This document shows, piece by piece, positions 9,072 to 19,118 of a stretch of 64,000 nucleotides of DNA; positions within the stretch are counted from its first letter, which is position 1, and each line of letters opens with the position of its first letter. The stretch is from assembly GCF_000384155.1 (NCBI RefSeq), contig NZ_KB913031.1, positions 1,178,001 to 1,242,000 of the forward strand, written 5' to 3'. The notes beneath the pieces were generated by a model. That model was not told the origin of the DNA and made no database searches. It saw nothing but the letters and a program-made list of their open reading frames with translations. The position numbers and the translations under genes were made by a program. The DNA is from Methylophilus sp. 42 (GTDB taxonomy: Bacteria; Pseudomonadota; Gammaproteobacteria; Burkholderiales; Methylophilaceae).

Positions 9072-9998
9072 ATGAAATTCCACCAGTTGCGCTATGTGCA
9101 TGAAGTTGTGCGGCAGCAATTAAATATTTCTGCGGCATCTGAAGTATTGCACACCTCACAGCCTGGTGTCAGCAAGCAGATTCAGCTGTTAGAAGAAGAG
9201 CTGGGCTTGCAGATTTTTCAGCGCAATGGCAAACGTCTGATCGGTGTCACCGAGCCAGGCCGTAAAATCGTTGAGTTGTCAGCGCGTGTCATGCTGGATA
9301 TGCAAAATATCAAGCGGGTCGGCGATGAATATAGTCGTGAAGATAGCGGTGAACTGACGATTGCCACCACCCACACGCAAGCGCGCTACCGCTTGCCTTC
9401 TGCGGTCAAGCAGTTTATTGCGCAGTATCCCAATGTGAAATTGACCATCCACCAGGGTAACCCGGCGCAAGTGACCGAACTGGTTGCTTCCGGTGAGGCT
9501 GATGTCGGCATTGCGACAGAAAATATTAGTAACGATGAGCGTTTGTCCTGCTTGTCCTGCTATGAGTGGAACCGTTGCCTGGTCGTGCCGCCACAGCATC
9601 CGCTGCTGGCTAAAGCGGTGCTGACGCTAAAAGACCTGGCCGATTATCCTTTAATTACCTATGACTTTGCCTTCACGGGCGGCACGCTGGTGTCTAAGGT
9701 GTTTCACGACGCTGGCTTGCAGCCGAATGTCGTGTTTACTGCGATTGATGCCGACGTGATTAAAACGTACGTCAATCTGGGCCTGGGCATTGGCCTGATC
9801 GCCAATATGGCGTATGAAGAAACGCGTGACGCGCCACTCAAGAGCCTGGATTGCAGCCATCTGTTCCCGAATAGCACGACTTATCTGGGGGTGCGCCGTG
9901 ATGCTTTTCTGCGTGATTACATGCTGAATTTCATTACCATGTTGTCGCCGCAATATGACAAGCGCACCGTGCAACGTGCATTTCATCAAGACCTGTGA
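9072..9998 (+). CDS. cysB: LysR-type regulator, CysB family
   Basis: Transcription factor of 308 residues with an N-terminal winged HTH (about 1-65) and a periplasmic-binding-protein-like effector domain. The close fit to CysB/Cbl-type regulators and the divergent position next to the sulfate assimilation genes point to cysteine/sulfur control. I use the ATG at 9072, 7 nt after GAGG at 9061-9064; a GTG at 9069 is directly before it. The 9-kb intergenic region (8963-9071) is AT-rich and should hold both divergent promoters, but I cannot place the operators. Confidence 0.93.
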   Translation: MKFHQLRYVHEVVRQQLNISAASEVLHTSQPGVSKQIQLLEEELGLQIFQRNGKRLIGVTEPGRKIVELSARVMLDMQNIKRVGDEYSREDSGELTIATTHTQARYRLPSAVKQFIAQYPNVKLTIHQGNPAQVTELVASGEADVGIATENISNDERLSCLSCYEWNRCLVVPPQHPLLAKAVLTLKDLADYPLITYDFAFTGGTLVSKVFHDAGLQPNVVFTAIDADVIKTYVNLGLGIGLIANMAYEETRDAPLKSLDCSHLFPNSTTYLGVRRDAFLRDYMLNFITMLSPQYDKRTVQRAFHQDL

Positions 9999-10070
9999 TA
10001 GCAGTCACACGGATGTGCATGGTGACATGCTGTAATGCCTTTATCTGTGTGAGACATTAAGAGGTTGGTC

Positions 10071-10613
10071 ATGCGTTTATCCATATTGAAGGTATTGTGT
10101 TGCCTGGGTTTGATCATGAGCTTGCCAGTCTGTGCCGCACCGGCGCATATGCGTGTCATTGGCCATGGCATGCCAGATATAGACCTGGATAACGCGATTT
10201 ATGAAGTGCCGGTCAAGGCCGGTGTGACTTATCAGGATTTAATCGATAGCCTGAAATCCATTTCGGAAGGCATGAATTTCGTCAATCCGGCCAATTTCCC
10301 GATTGGTGAGCATATGAAGCTGCGCGGCCAGGATCCGCAAGGTGTGAAAGAAGTACGCACTTTTTGTAATTTAAGTATGGGCACAGAGATTATTCTCGAC
10401 CATCCTGAGTTTCTGGTGTTTGCACCGTGCCGCCTGGCTATTTACGAAAAATCCGACGCCAGTGGCAAACGCCAACTATATCTTGGCCTGGACCGGCCCA
10501 CGCATGATTTAAAAAATATCAAACAGCCGACTGCCAGGGCACAGGCCTCGGCGCAACAGCTTGAAGATGCCTTGATCGAACTGATGGAAAAAGCCCGTCG
10601 AGGGGATTTTTAG
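10071..10613 (+). CDS. DUF302 family exported protein
   Basis: 180-residue protein with an N-terminal signal peptide (hydrophobic stretch about 5-22, Ala-rich cleavage region) followed by a DUF302-like fold. Members are often periplasmic and have no firm biochemical role. The ATG at 10071 follows AAGAGG at 10059-10064; an upstream in-frame TTG at 10065 would destroy that spacing. It is a single gene followed by an inverted repeat (10635-10720) that could act as a transcript end. Confidence 0.8.
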   Translation: MRLSILKVLCCLGLIMSLPVCAAPAHMRVIGHGMPDIDLDNAIYEVPVKAGVTYQDLIDSLKSISEGMNFVNPANFPIGEHMKLRGQDPQGVKEVRTFCNLSMGTEIILDHPEFLVFAPCRLAIYEKSDASGKRQLYLGLDRPTHDLKNIKQPTARAQASAQQLEDALIELMEKARRGDF

Positions 10614-10634
10614 TATTTATTATAAAGACATTTT

Positions 10635-10720
10635 TTAGCCACAGAGGACACGGAGAAAATGTCTACCGCTGTAGCGCACCAATAGCTTTTCTCTGTGCAC
10701 TCTGTGTCCTCTGTGGCTAA
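10635..10720. repeat. Long intergenic inverted repeat (17-bp perfect arms)
   Basis: Arms at 10635-10651 and 10704-10720 are perfect complements (ttagccacagaggacac). Inner gagaaaa/ttttctc arms (10653-10659, 10687-10693) extend the hairpin. A T-run follows on the plus strand (10724-10730), so it may also terminate the upstream gene. It is the best copy of the 'gccacagag' repeat in this window. Confidence 0.85.
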
Positions 10721-10824
10721 AGGTTTTTTTAAACGATTTCGCGCTTCCGGCAAAACAACAATCTTCCCCTTTTTAGAGCCATCCCCTATACTCAACTTAA
10801 CTTTCATTGTTAAGAGTACATTCC

Positions 10825-12318
10825 ATGGTGCAACCTATGCTCATCGCAAAAAATAATGACGTCGACAGCGTCATGCTGCCAAAAATGGCTAACCGTCATG
10901 GCCTGATTGCCGGTGCAACCGGTACTGGTAAAACGGTGACCTTGCAAAGCCTGGCTGAGCAGTTTTCACGCATCGGTGTGCCGGTATTCATGGCAGACGT
11001 CAAAGGCGACTTGTCAGGCATGAGCCAGGTGGGCGGTGGCAATGCCAAAGTCGAGGCCAGGGTGCAGCAATTAGGGCTGACTGACTATACCAATAAAGCC
11101 TATCCGGCAATGTTCTGGGATATGTTCGGTGAAAAAGGCCATCCGGTACGCACTACCTTAAGTGAAATGGGGCCGTTGCTATTAGCGCGCATGCTCAACC
11201 TGAATGATGTGCAGGGCGGTGTATTGAATGCGATTTTCAAGATCGCCGATGACAATGGCATGCTGTTGCTTGATATGAAAGACCTGCGTGCAATGGCGCA
11301 GCATTGTGCTGAAAATTCGGCCACTTACCAGACGCAATACGGCAATATTTCCACGGCCAGCGTCGGCGCCATCCAGCGTGCGTTGCTGCAACTGGAAACC
11401 GAGGGCGGTGATATCCTGTTTGGTGAACCGGCCTTGAACCTGGAAGACATGATGCAAACCGATGCCAAAGGATTAGGCTTTATCAATATCCTGGCAGCGG
11501 ATAAATTGCTGAATTCGCCACGCGTCTATGCGACATTGTTGCTGTGGATATTGTCGGAGTTATTTGAAAAATTGCCTGAAGTCGGCGATATGGAAAAACC
11601 AAAACTGGTATTTTTCTTTGATGAGGCGCACCTGTTATTTAACGACGCGCCCGCCATTCTGATGCAAAAGATTGAACAAGTGGTGCGTCTGGTGCGTTCC
11701 AAAGGTGTTGGGGTGTATTTTGTGTCGCAAAATCCGTTGGATATTCCAGATGTCGTGTTGGGCCAATTAGGTAACCGCGTGCAGCACGCGCTGCGTGCGT
11801 TTACGCCGCGCGACCAGAAAGCCGTGCAAGTAGCGGCGCAAACCTTCCGCGCTAATCCCAAATTAAACGTGGCGACTGCGATTACCGAGTTGGGGGTGGG
11901 CGAAGCGCTGGTTTCTTTCCTTGATGAAAAAGGCGCGCCGACCCCGGTTGAACGTGTGTTTGTCTGTCCACCAGAAAGCCGTGTCGGCCCGGCCACGGAC
12001 GCGGAGCGCAAGCAGGTGATGGCGCAATCGCTAGTCGCTGGCGTATACGATAAGCTGGTCGACCGCGAATCGGCCTACGAAATTCTCAAACAACGTGCAG
12101 ATCAGGCAGCATCAGCCACGCAGGCGCAAACGCAAAAAGAAGAAGAGGGCTCTGGTTTTGACCTTGGTGGCATTTTAGGTGGCAAAACCAGTCGCTCGGA
12201 TTCTGTGCTGGAATCTGCTGCTAAATCTGCTGCGCGCGCGATCGGCTCTCAATTGGGCCGCGCCATTATCCGCGGCGTACTGGGCTCGATTCTCGGGGGC
12301 AGTAAGACCAAGCGTTAA
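10825..12318 (+). CDS. HerA/YjgR-type ATPase (DUF853)
   Basis: 497-residue P-loop ATPase of the HerA-FtsK superfamily, DUF853/YjgR branch. The Walker A motif GATGTGKT is at residues 30-37 and a Walker B-like [10 protein letters not shown] in the middle. A glycine/serine-rich tail ends the protein. HerA relatives act as DNA translocases; the role of the YjgR branch is unclear. The ATG at 10825 is 8 nt after AAGAG (10812-10816). The gene stands just ahead of fhs with no obvious functional link. Confidence 0.9.
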   Translation: MVQPMLIAKNNDVDSVMLPKMANRHGLIAGATGTGKTVTLQSLAEQFSRIGVPVFMADVKGDLSGMSQVGGGNAKVEARVQQLGLTDYTNKAYPAMFWDMFGEKGHPVRTTLSEMGPLLLARMLNLNDVQGGVLNAIFKIADDNGMLLLDMKDLRAMAQHCAENSATYQTQYGNISTASVGAIQRALLQLETEGGDILFGEPALNLEDMMQTDAKGLGFINILAADKLLNSPRVYATLLLWILSELFEKLPEVGDMEKPKLVFFFDEAHLLFNDAPAILMQKIEQVVRLVRSKGVGVYFVSQNPLDIPDVVLGQLGNRVQHALRAFTPRDQKAVQVAAQTFRANPKLNVATAITELGVGEALVSFLDEKGAPTPVERVFVCPPESRVGPATDAERKQVMAQSLVAGVYDKLVDRESAYEILKQRADQAASATQAQTQKEEEGSGFDLGGILGGKTSRSDSVLESAAKSAARAIGSQLGRAIIRGVLGSILGGSKTKR

Positions 12319-12369
12319 CCATGGTGTTGATTATCAGCTTTGATAAGTGAATGAAGTTAGGAACACTGC

Positions 12370-14013
12370 ATGTTAAGTGATATCGACATCGCCCAGGCCG
12401 CGACGCTGGAACCGATTGTGACGGTGGCTGGCAAGTTGGGATTGTCGGCAGATGACTTGCATGCATACGGCCAGCATATGGCCAAATTGACGCAAGCCAC
12501 GGTGAATCGGCTGTATGCAGAGCCAGCCAAAGCCAAGCTGATTCTAGTGACGGCGATCAATCCGACGCCTGCCGGAGAGGGTAAAACCACCACGACCGTT
12601 GGCCTCACCGATGCCTTGAATCAGGCCGGTTATCACGCGCTGGCCTGTTTGCGTGAGCCTTCGCTAGGGCCGGTGTTTGGCATGAAGGGTGGGGCGACCG
12701 GCGGTGGGTATGCGCAGGTGGTGCCGATGGAGAATATCAACCTGCATTTTACCGGCGACTTTCACGCCATTAGTGCCGCCAATAATCTGCTGGCAGCGCT
12801 GATTGATAATCATATTTACCATGGCAATGCATTGGGTTTCGATCAGGTGACTTGGCGCCGTTGCATGGACATGAACGACCGCGCCTTGCGCCGAATCACG
12901 CTGGAAAATACCGTGCATACCGGCTTTGATATTACGGTCGCCAGTGAAGTGATGGCTATTTTCTGCCTGGCGACGGACTTGGCGGATTTAACGCGCAGAC
13001 TGGGTAAGGTTCAAGTGGGGTCGAATGCGCAAGGAGCCCCAATTCTGGCCAGTGATTTGCAGGCTGAAGGGGCGATGACGGCCTTACTTAAAGATGCTTT
13101 TCAGCCTAATCTGGTGCAAACGCTGGAAGGTTCGCCAGCGTTGTTGCATGGCGGCCCGTTTGCCAATATTGCGCATGGTTGTAACTCACTGGTAGCGACG
13201 CAAACCGCTTTACGCCTGGCCGATTACGTGGTGACCGAGGCCGGCTTTGGCGCTGACCTGGGCGCAGAAAAATTCATGGATATCAAATGTCGTCAATCTG
13301 GCTTGCGGCCAGATGTGGCGGTGATTGTGGCTACCGTGCGTGCCTTGAAATATAACGGCGGCGTAGAAGTCGCTGATTTGAATGCCGAAAACTTGTCAGC
13401 GTTGGCTATTGGTGTTGCCAATCTGGAAAAGCATATTAGCAATTTGCGCCAGCACTTTGGGTTGCCGGTGCTGGTGGCGTTGAATCATTTTACGGCCGAT
13501 ACCGCAGCAGAGGTCGCTTTGGTACAAACTGCCGTTGAGGCACTGGGTGCCAGTCTGCATGTGTGTCGGCATTGGGCGCAAGGCGGCGCAGGCGCGCTGG
13601 ATCTGGCGCATGCGGTGGCTGCGCAGGTGCAACAGCTTGCCACGCCACATTTACTGTATGCAGATGATCTCTCGCTAGCGGAAAAACTGACCACTGTTGC
13701 GCAGAAAATGTATGGTGCCAGCGGTGTCACTTACAGTGAGTTGGCCCAGCAGCAATTGGAACAGATCAAGGCTGCCAGCCAGGGGCTGCCTGTGTGTATC
13801 GCTAAAACACAGTATTCCTTGTCCTGTGATGCCAAGCTGCGCAATGTGCCGCAACATCATGTTCTGCATGTGCGCGAGTTACGTTTGTCGCGCGGTGCTG
13901 GTTTTGTGGTGGCGATTTGCGGTGACATCATGACCATGCCGGGCTTGCCTAAACAGCCCGCCAGTGCGCGCATCAGCGTGGATGCCAATGGTAGAATAGT
14001 GGGACTTTCCTGA
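12370..14013 (+). CDS. fhs: Formate-tetrahydrofolate ligase
   Basis: ATP-dependent synthesis of 10-formyl-tetrahydrofolate from formate (FtfL), linking formate to the folate C1 pool; in methylotrophs this feeds assimilation and biosynthesis. The 547-residue length is usual for the family. The nucleotide-binding loop [11 protein letters not shown] is at about residues 66-76, followed by family motifs such as [15 protein letters not shown] Shine-Dalgarno-like AGGAA precedes the ATG by about 6 nt. Confidence 0.96.
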   Translation: MLSDIDIAQAATLEPIVTVAGKLGLSADDLHAYGQHMAKLTQATVNRLYAEPAKAKLILVTAINPTPAGEGKTTTTVGLTDALNQAGYHALACLREPSLGPVFGMKGGATGGGYAQVVPMENINLHFTGDFHAISAANNLLAALIDNHIYHGNALGFDQVTWRRCMDMNDRALRRITLENTVHTGFDITVASEVMAIFCLATDLADLTRRLGKVQVGSNAQGAPILASDLQAEGAMTALLKDAFQPNLVQTLEGSPALLHGGPFANIAHGCNSLVATQTALRLADYVVTEAGFGADLGAEKFMDIKCRQSGLRPDVAVIVATVRALKYNGGVEVADLNAENLSALAIGVANLEKHISNLRQHFGLPVLVALNHFTADTAAEVALVQTAVEALGASLHVCRHWAQGGAGALDLAHAVAAQVQQLATPHLLYADDLSLAEKLTTVAQKMYGASGVTYSELAQQQLEQIKAASQGLPVCIAKTQYSLSCDAKLRNVPQHHVLHVRELRLSRGAGFVVAICGDIMTMPGLPKQPASARISVDANGRIVGLS

Positions 14014-14023
14014 AGTACTTGTC

Positions 14024-14581
14024 ATGCAAACCTTTAGCCAGCTCGGCCAGGCCGATCACACCATTAATAAATCCCGTTTTATTGCCCGCGCCAAGCGTTG
14101 TGAAGATGAGCGCGAGCTTGCTTTGTTTTTGCGCCAGTTTGCCAGTGACCATCAAACGGCCGGGCACCTGGCGTATGCGTTCAGGATGAAAACAGCAGAA
14201 GGCATCGTGGCGCGCTTTTCTGATGCAGGTGAGCCTGCTGGCACTGCGGGTAAGCCCATCATGCAAATGCTGGATGGCCAGAATTATGTCAATTGCTGTG
14301 TGGCGGTCGTGCGCTATTATGGCGGTATTAACCTGGGCACTGGTGGTCTGGTGCGTGCTTATGGCGGCACTGCCAAACAGGCGATGGACCAGGCAGGCAG
14401 CATGCCTTTTGTGGAAATGGTGCACCTCAAGATATCGACCAGCTACAAGCGTGTGGATGAGTTGACGCGTGAAGTGCAAAAGTGCCATGGCGAGATTCTG
14501 GACAAGCAGTTTGATGAAGCCGTCCATTTTTTGCTTAAATTACCGCTGGATGCTGCCAGGCAAATACAAGCCAAATTTTAA
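14024..14581 (+). CDS. IMPACT/YigZ family protein
   Basis: 185-residue protein with the UPF0029/IMPACT N-terminal domain (motif FSDAGEPAGTAGKP near residue 65 and VRYYGGINLGTGGLVRAY near 95-115) and a C-terminal ferredoxin-like domain. The family is widely conserved and has been linked to translation or proteolysis control, but its bacterial function is not settled. It starts 10 nt after fhs and is probably co-transcribed with it. Confidence 0.9.
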   Translation: MQTFSQLGQADHTINKSRFIARAKRCEDERELALFLRQFASDHQTAGHLAYAFRMKTAEGIVARFSDAGEPAGTAGKPIMQMLDGQNYVNCCVAVVRYYGGINLGTGGLVRAYGGTAKQAMDQAGSMPFVEMVHLKISTSYKRVDELTREVQKCHGEILDKQFDEAVHFLLKLPLDAARQIQAKF

Positions 14582-14623
14582 CCAATCTTATTTCTACCAG
14601 AACCTCATCGACCGGAGCCTGTA

Positions 14624-15628
14624 GTGACCCAAAACCAACGATTTGATATTGCGACCTACATCTTGATGGCGGTGTTGATGTGGCTGGTGTTGCAAGTGCA
14701 GTTGCTGCCAGCATTACTCGTTGGTCTGTTGGTGTTTGAGTTAATTCACGTCATTTCGCCGTTAATTGCACGTAAATTGCCGGGAAAATACGCTAAATGG
14801 CTGGCTGTTGTGCTGATTGCTACGCTGGTGATTGGCTTGCTGGTCGCATTGGGCATGGGCATCGTCACCTTGATTCGCAGTGATGCTGGTGGCCTGGCGG
14901 TACTGTTTGACCAACTAGCCAAAATTATTGAAGACTCACGCAAGGTGTTGCCGCCATGGTTGAATGAACGGCTGCCTGATGATGCCATTACACTGCAACA
15001 AACGGTCATTGATTGGTTACGCGCGCATTCAGCCGACTGGCAACTGCTCGGCAAGGAAGCCGGGCATCATTTGGCACATATCCTGATCGGCATGGTTATC
15101 GGTGCGATGATCGCCTTGCATGACGTACAAACCAAGGTCAACCATAAACCGTTTGCGCAAAGCCTGTTGCAGCGCATCACCTTGTTTGCGCAGGCATTCA
15201 AGAATATTGTATTTGCACAGGTGAAAATTTCTGCCGTGAATGCGACACTAACCGGGATTTACCTCGCAGTGATTTTGCCGTTGTGTGGTGTCCATTTGCC
15301 GTTTACCAAAACCATGATTGCCATCACTTTCCTGGTCGGTTTGTTGCCCGTGATCGGTAACCTGATTTCCAATACCGTGATTGTGATTGTCAGCACCAGT
15401 CATTCATTTATGGTGGCCATGGGCTCGCTGGCGTTTTTGATTGTGATCCACAAGCTGGAATACTTCCTCAATGCGCGTATTGTCGGCGGCCAGATTCGCG
15501 CTTATGCCTGGGAGTTGCTGCTGGCCATGTTGCTCATGGAGGCGACCTTTGGTTTGCCCGGCATTGTGGCGGCACCGGTGTATTATGCCTATATCAAGAG
15601 TGAGTGCAGGGCGCGCGACTGGGTATAA
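14624..15628 (+). CDS. AI-2E family (PerM/YhhT-like) membrane transporter
   Basis: 334-residue integral membrane protein with about seven to eight hydrophobic segments, of the AI-2E exporter-like/PerM family. Some members export autoinducer-2 or act as antiporters; the substrate here cannot be told from sequence. The start is GTG at 14624 with CGGAG at 14612-14616. A strong terminator follows 22 nt after the stop. Confidence 0.88.
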   Translation: MTQNQRFDIATYILMAVLMWLVLQVQLLPALLVGLLVFELIHVISPLIARKLPGKYAKWLAVVLIATLVIGLLVALGMGIVTLIRSDAGGLAVLFDQLAKIIEDSRKVLPPWLNERLPDDAITLQQTVIDWLRAHSADWQLLGKEAGHHLAHILIGMVIGAMIALHDVQTKVNHKPFAQSLLQRITLFAQAFKNIVFAQVKISAVNATLTGIYLAVILPLCGVHLPFTKTMIAITFLVGLLPVIGNLISNTVIVIVSTSHSFMVAMGSLAFLIVIHKLEYFLNARIVGGQIRAYAWELLLAMLLMEATFGLPGIVAAPVYYAYIKSECRARDWV

Positions 15629-15650
15629 AAATCAGCTGTGATTGATCAAA

Positions 15651-15678
15651 AATAAGGCTCGCCATGGCGAGCCTTATT
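15651..15678. terminator. Bidirectional hairpin terminator
   Basis: A perfect 13-bp inverted repeat (15651-15663 with 15666-15678) lies between the convergent genes ending at 15628 (+) and 15694 (-). Its AATAAGG arm gives modest U-rich tails on both strands. Confidence 0.75.
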
Positions 15679-15693
15679 CATTTGTAGCCGTGT

Positions 15694-16596
15694 TTATTTC
15701 AGCTTATACAAGCGGTTTTCAAGCGTCTTGCCACCGCTGATGTTGTCCATCTGGTCGCCGCTGACCTGGCTTAGTTGCGCCAGCCGGTCGTCCGGGTGTG
15801 GGTGGGTCTGGAACAGCAGGGCGACACTGCCATCATTGTTATTGATGGTTTCCATGTCCTGCAGCACCTCTGCCAGGCCATAGGCTTCGTAACCGGCGCG
15901 CGCCGCCAGCACCGTGCCCATACTATCGGCTTCAAATTCGGCGCTTTTATCCAGGTTGCGCGCGCTGATTTCTGCGCCGGTGGAGACTGCGCGCTGGGTC
16001 AGTTTGTTTTTGCTGATTTTCTCTTTTAAGAATGAGGTGCCCGCATCCAGCAAGGCCTGTTTCTGCATCACTTTCAGGTGGTGTTTTTGCACCACATGGG
16101 CGATCTCATGCCCCAGGACACCGGCCAGTTGCGCTTCACTGCTTAAGCGTTGATACAAGCCTTTGGTAATCAGCACATAGCCGCCTGGCGCGGCAAACGC
16201 GTTGACATCTGTGCTTTCAATGACACCAAAATGCCAGGGCAAGTCTGCGCGCTCGGACTGGCTGGCTACCCAGCGCCCCACTTTGTTCACATATTGCTGT
16301 AACTGTGCGTCATTGACCAGGGGCGCAGCGCCGAGAATGGTGCCGGTGACATTGCGTCCCACCGCAATTTCGTCTTCGCGGCTAGGGTTTTTCCAGTTGA
16401 TATTGGCCAGTTTGTCTTGTGCTGACGGAGTGCTTTGTGGCGTGGTCGTGGCGGCTGCTTCAGTTTTGTTGGTGGTGCCTAGTTGCTCATTCACGGCGTC
16501 TTTGAGTACGCCTTTAAGGTCAAGCGCAGAAGCGGTGCCCCATGCCAGGCTACTACATAATGCAAGCGCCATCGCTTGTGTTAAGGTCTTGTTCAT
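15694..16596 (-). CDS. M48 family zinc metalloprotease
   Basis: Exported peptidase of 300 residues with a signal peptide (about 1-25). The zinc site GHEIAHVVQKHH lies near the middle, and the third ligand comes from the downstream EFEADSMG motif. This matches periplasmic BepA/LoiP-like M48 proteases that act on envelope proteins. It is the last gene of a three-gene operon; its ATG overlaps the stop of the SH3 gene by 4 nt. The target protein is unknown. Confidence 0.9.
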   Translation of the reverse strand: MNKTLTQAMALALCSSLAWGTASALDLKGVLKDAVNEQLGTTNKTEAAATTTPQSTPSAQDKLANINWKNPSREDEIAVGRNVTGTILGAAPLVNDAQLQQYVNKVGRWVASQSERADLPWHFGVIESTDVNAFAAPGGYVLITKGLYQRLSSEAQLAGVLGHEIAHVVQKHHLKVMQKQALLDAGTSFLKEKISKNKLTQRAVSTGAEISARNLDKSAEFEADSMGTVLAARAGYEAYGLAEVLQDMETINNNDGSVALLFQTHPHPDDRLAQLSQVSGDQMDNISGGKTLENRLYKLK

Positions 16597-17084
16597 TGTG
16601 CGCCTCCCGTAAAGTATGGATATTGATGGCTGCTGAGGCCGCCGTTGCTGGCAAATTGCTTGGCGTCTTCTGCGTTCACCGTGTAGCTTTCCAGCTTCTT
16701 GGTTTCTACTTCGTTGAATGATGCCGTTTTCAGATCTTCGGCACTCAGGCCGCGAATACCGGTGGTCGATACCACTTTTCCGGTGCCACTGCGGCCGGTA
16801 GCCACGCCGACCACGCCTGCGACATTGTTGCCACCCGCGCTGTTACGTTTAACCGTGAGTAAGCGTACCCAGCCGGTTTTGCCGGCGGCTTTAATTTGTA
16901 GCCAGGCGCCTTTTTTATTGAGGATTTCGACGGCGTCGTTTTTGTTGACGCTGCCGACGACCTTGGCGTCGCTAAAGGTATCTGCCCGTAACTGGTCTGC
17001 TTTGAGGGCGACCCCGGTCTCCGCTGCGACTGCCTGACTGCATGCGAATGCCGTCAGCAGCCAGAATAAGCTTTTTTTGATCAT
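16593..17084 (-). CDS. Exported bacterial SH3 domain protein
   Basis: 163-residue protein with a signal peptide (1-20) and one SH3b domain (about 22-80: D-x-L-R-x-D pattern, then V-x-I-L-x-K-x-G-x-W-x-x-I and G-W-V). A small glycine-rich segment and a C-terminal tail follow. Such domains often bind cell wall or partner proteins. It overlaps both neighbours by 4 nt (ATGA), so it is translationally coupled to the CHASE2 sensor and the M48 protease. Confidence 0.85.
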   Translation of the reverse strand: MIKKSLFWLLTAFACSQAVAAETGVALKADQLRADTFSDAKVVGSVNKNDAVEILNKKGAWLQIKAAGKTGWVRLLTVKRNSAGGNNVAGVVGVATGRSGTGKVVSTTGIRGLSAEDLKTASFNEVETKKLESYTVNAEDAKQFASNGGLSSHQYPYFTGGAQ

Positions 17085-18820
17085 GCCTTGTTCTCCTGAT
17101 TGTTGTTATGTGTGCTGCTTTGATCGCTAGACAAGTCCGAATGACTTAAAGCGGCCATCTCCAGCTGTATCATGGCTTGTGCAAACAAGATGCGCCACTG
17201 TGCGGCTAGTTGTGATGCGTTGTTGGCAATCTTGCCCTGATGCGACCCATAACGCACGACGGGCTGGCCAGGTAGACTCAGTTGATTAATTAATGTTTGT
17301 AATTGTGCCGATAGTTGCTGCGCATCTTGTTGTGCCGCCTCGCGGTAAGTTGCTTCCGGCGCATATTGCCAGCTGACCATCACCATATCGCCAAACAGGC
17401 CCCAGATACCGCTTTGCGTGCCGGTGAGGATATCGATCTGCGTCGGCGCACGGCAGGCTTGCTCAATTTCGCGACGAATGCGTTTCATGGCCGCATCGCC
17501 CAGTGTTTCCTGGCTTTCGATGGCAATCGGTATCAGCAGTACTTCCAGTTCATTGCTGCTGGAGGTCAGGCCAAATGCTAGCCAGCGTTGCAGTGCACGG
17601 TCGGTGGCCAGCGCATAGATTTTGGCGACACCGAAATAAGCCACGGCCCAGAAGATAGGCGCGGCCAAGTCCAAATAGGTATGAAACAGGTTGATCGCCA
17701 GGTAAGACAACACCAGCAAACCAATCTGGCTACCGGTAAACACGCCGTTAAAGCGGTCGCGGTCAATCTTGAAGTAAAACGCCAGCGTCGTCAGCCACAC
17801 CAGTAAAAAGCTCAGCAGGATATAAGGCAGCTTGCCGCGCCAGACCTTGAGGTAATCCTGGTGCAGGCTGTTATCCAGCGCCGTGGCGAGGATTTCAACA
17901 CCTGGAAACTGCTTGTCCATGGCGGTGGGTTTGATATCAAACAGGGCCGGGGCGGTGGAGCCAATGATGACAATCTTGTCCTTGAACTCATCCTTGCCCC
18001 GCTTGGGTTGTGCACTGGTGAGGTCACGGTAAACGTCGCTAAAGCTTACGTAGGCATAAGTGAACGGTTTGCCACGCCAGTTAAGCAGCATTTCGTCCGG
18101 CGTATTGTGGCTGATCTCCCCTTGGGCATTGGCAACCACCAGTGGCAGCGCGGGTAAGGTCCAGCCTCTATCCTGGTGGCGCATGCGGTATTGGCGCACC
18201 ACGCCATCGTTATCCGGGTACACATTATGCGTGCCCAGGCGACCTGGCTTCCAGGCACCTTTGAAATAAGGTGGAATTGCGGCAAACGTGGCCTGTTTGT
18301 CTGCATCGGTGGCGGCGACCAGCCCGGGAATTTGCGCATATTTGAGCTGGCTCTGGCTATCCTGGCTGGCGTCCAGGCGCAGCAATGGAAAGAAGCAGTG
18401 CTGGCATTCGCTAATCACATCATTAAAGTAGCTGTCACTGTCCGGGTTGTAGACGTCGGCATCCGAAAACACAATATCAAAGACGATGGCTTTCGGTTGT
18501 TGTTGCTGGATATTTTCCACCAGTTCGCCGATCACCTGGCGTGGCCACGGCCAGCGGCCATATTCTTTGGCCATGGCATCCAGGCTGGCTTCATTGATAT
18601 CAATAATGACAATACTCTGATCAGCTGCCGGTTTGAGGATACGGTTTTTCACCATGAGGTCAAACGCTTTGTCGCGCATATTCTGGCCGACGTGAAATAC
18701 AGCCGCATCTAGCAGTATCATCACACTGAATAACAATGCCAGATACAGGTAAAAGTTATTCTTTAGCTTGCGGGTCAGGCTGGCCAGCCAGAAGCCCAGC
18801 ATCAATTTGAGTTTTAACAT
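17081..18820 (-). CDS. CHASE2 domain membrane sensor protein
   Basis: 579-residue inner-membrane protein. One transmembrane helix lies at about 20-42, then a large extracytoplasmic CHASE2 domain (about 45-325; motifs IVIIDINEASL, GRWPWPR, IVFDIVFSD, IVIIGSTAP). Three helices follow at about 330-410, and a cytoplasmic C-terminal region of about 165 residues. The C-terminal part has no histidine kinase, GGDEF or clear cyclase signature. Faint similarity in layout to CHASE2-adenylate cyclases suggests a degenerate output domain, which is inference. It heads the operon with the SH3 and M48 genes. Confidence 0.88.
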   Translation of the reverse strand: MLKLKLMLGFWLASLTRKLKNNFYLYLALLFSVMILLDAAVFHVGQNMRDKAFDLMVKNRILKPAADQSIVIIDINEASLDAMAKEYGRWPWPRQVIGELVENIQQQQPKAIVFDIVFSDADVYNPDSDSYFNDVISECQHCFFPLLRLDASQDSQSQLKYAQIPGLVAATDADKQATFAAIPPYFKGAWKPGRLGTHNVYPDNDGVVRQYRMRHQDRGWTLPALPLVVANAQGEISHNTPDEMLLNWRGKPFTYAYVSFSDVYRDLTSAQPKRGKDEFKDKIVIIGSTAPALFDIKPTAMDKQFPGVEILATALDNSLHQDYLKVWRGKLPYILLSFLLVWLTTLAFYFKIDRDRFNGVFTGSQIGLLVLSYLAINLFHTYLDLAAPIFWAVAYFGVAKIYALATDRALQRWLAFGLTSSSNELEVLLIPIAIESQETLGDAAMKRIRREIEQACRAPTQIDILTGTQSGIWGLFGDMVMVSWQYAPEATYREAAQQDAQQLSAQLQTLINQLSLPGQPVVRYGSHQGKIANNASQLAAQWRILFAQAMIQLEMAALSHSDLSSDQSSTHNNNQENKA

Positions 18821-19054
18821 ATCGCTCCCTTGTTATTCTTTAATTCGTTCTTAGCTTTGTCTGCGCTGCGTGCCGGATGACCCGAACGGGTCATTGTGAC
18901 CATGAGTCGTCGTCAGTATTCTAGCAACATCACAAAGACGCAGCGATCATCATCTACTTAAATCTGAATTTGTTTTAGATGTTTGTTTGATTGTCAGCAT
19001 CCAGGATGCCTTTATGTCATTGTGTTGTGTTTTTCAAGTTTAAAGTCTCTTTAT
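18821..19054 (+). ncRNA. Candidate small RNA or antisense transcript ending at an orphan terminator
   Basis: No protein gene lies between the start of the CHASE2 gene (minus strand) and 19257. The plus strand nevertheless carries a strong intrinsic terminator at 19055-19080 with no plus-strand gene before it. The preceding 230 nt include a 7-bp hairpin (18877-18894) and a weaker one near 18997-19009. A short RNA from this strip would explain the terminator. I cannot place its promoter, so the start coordinate is only the limit of the gap. Confidence 0.35.
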
Positions 19055-19080
19055 AGCCCCGCCAATGCGGGGTTTTTTCT
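19055..19080 (+). terminator. Strong intrinsic terminator without an upstream plus-strand gene
   Basis: GC-only 6-bp stem (19057-19062 with 19067-19072), CAAT loop, then six T, a C and six more T residues. The orientation is plus strand, but the gene to its left runs on the minus strand. Confidence 0.85.
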
Positions 19081-19118
19081 TTTTTATTCCCGGTCACTCT
19101 CAATCGGCGTAGTCAGGC

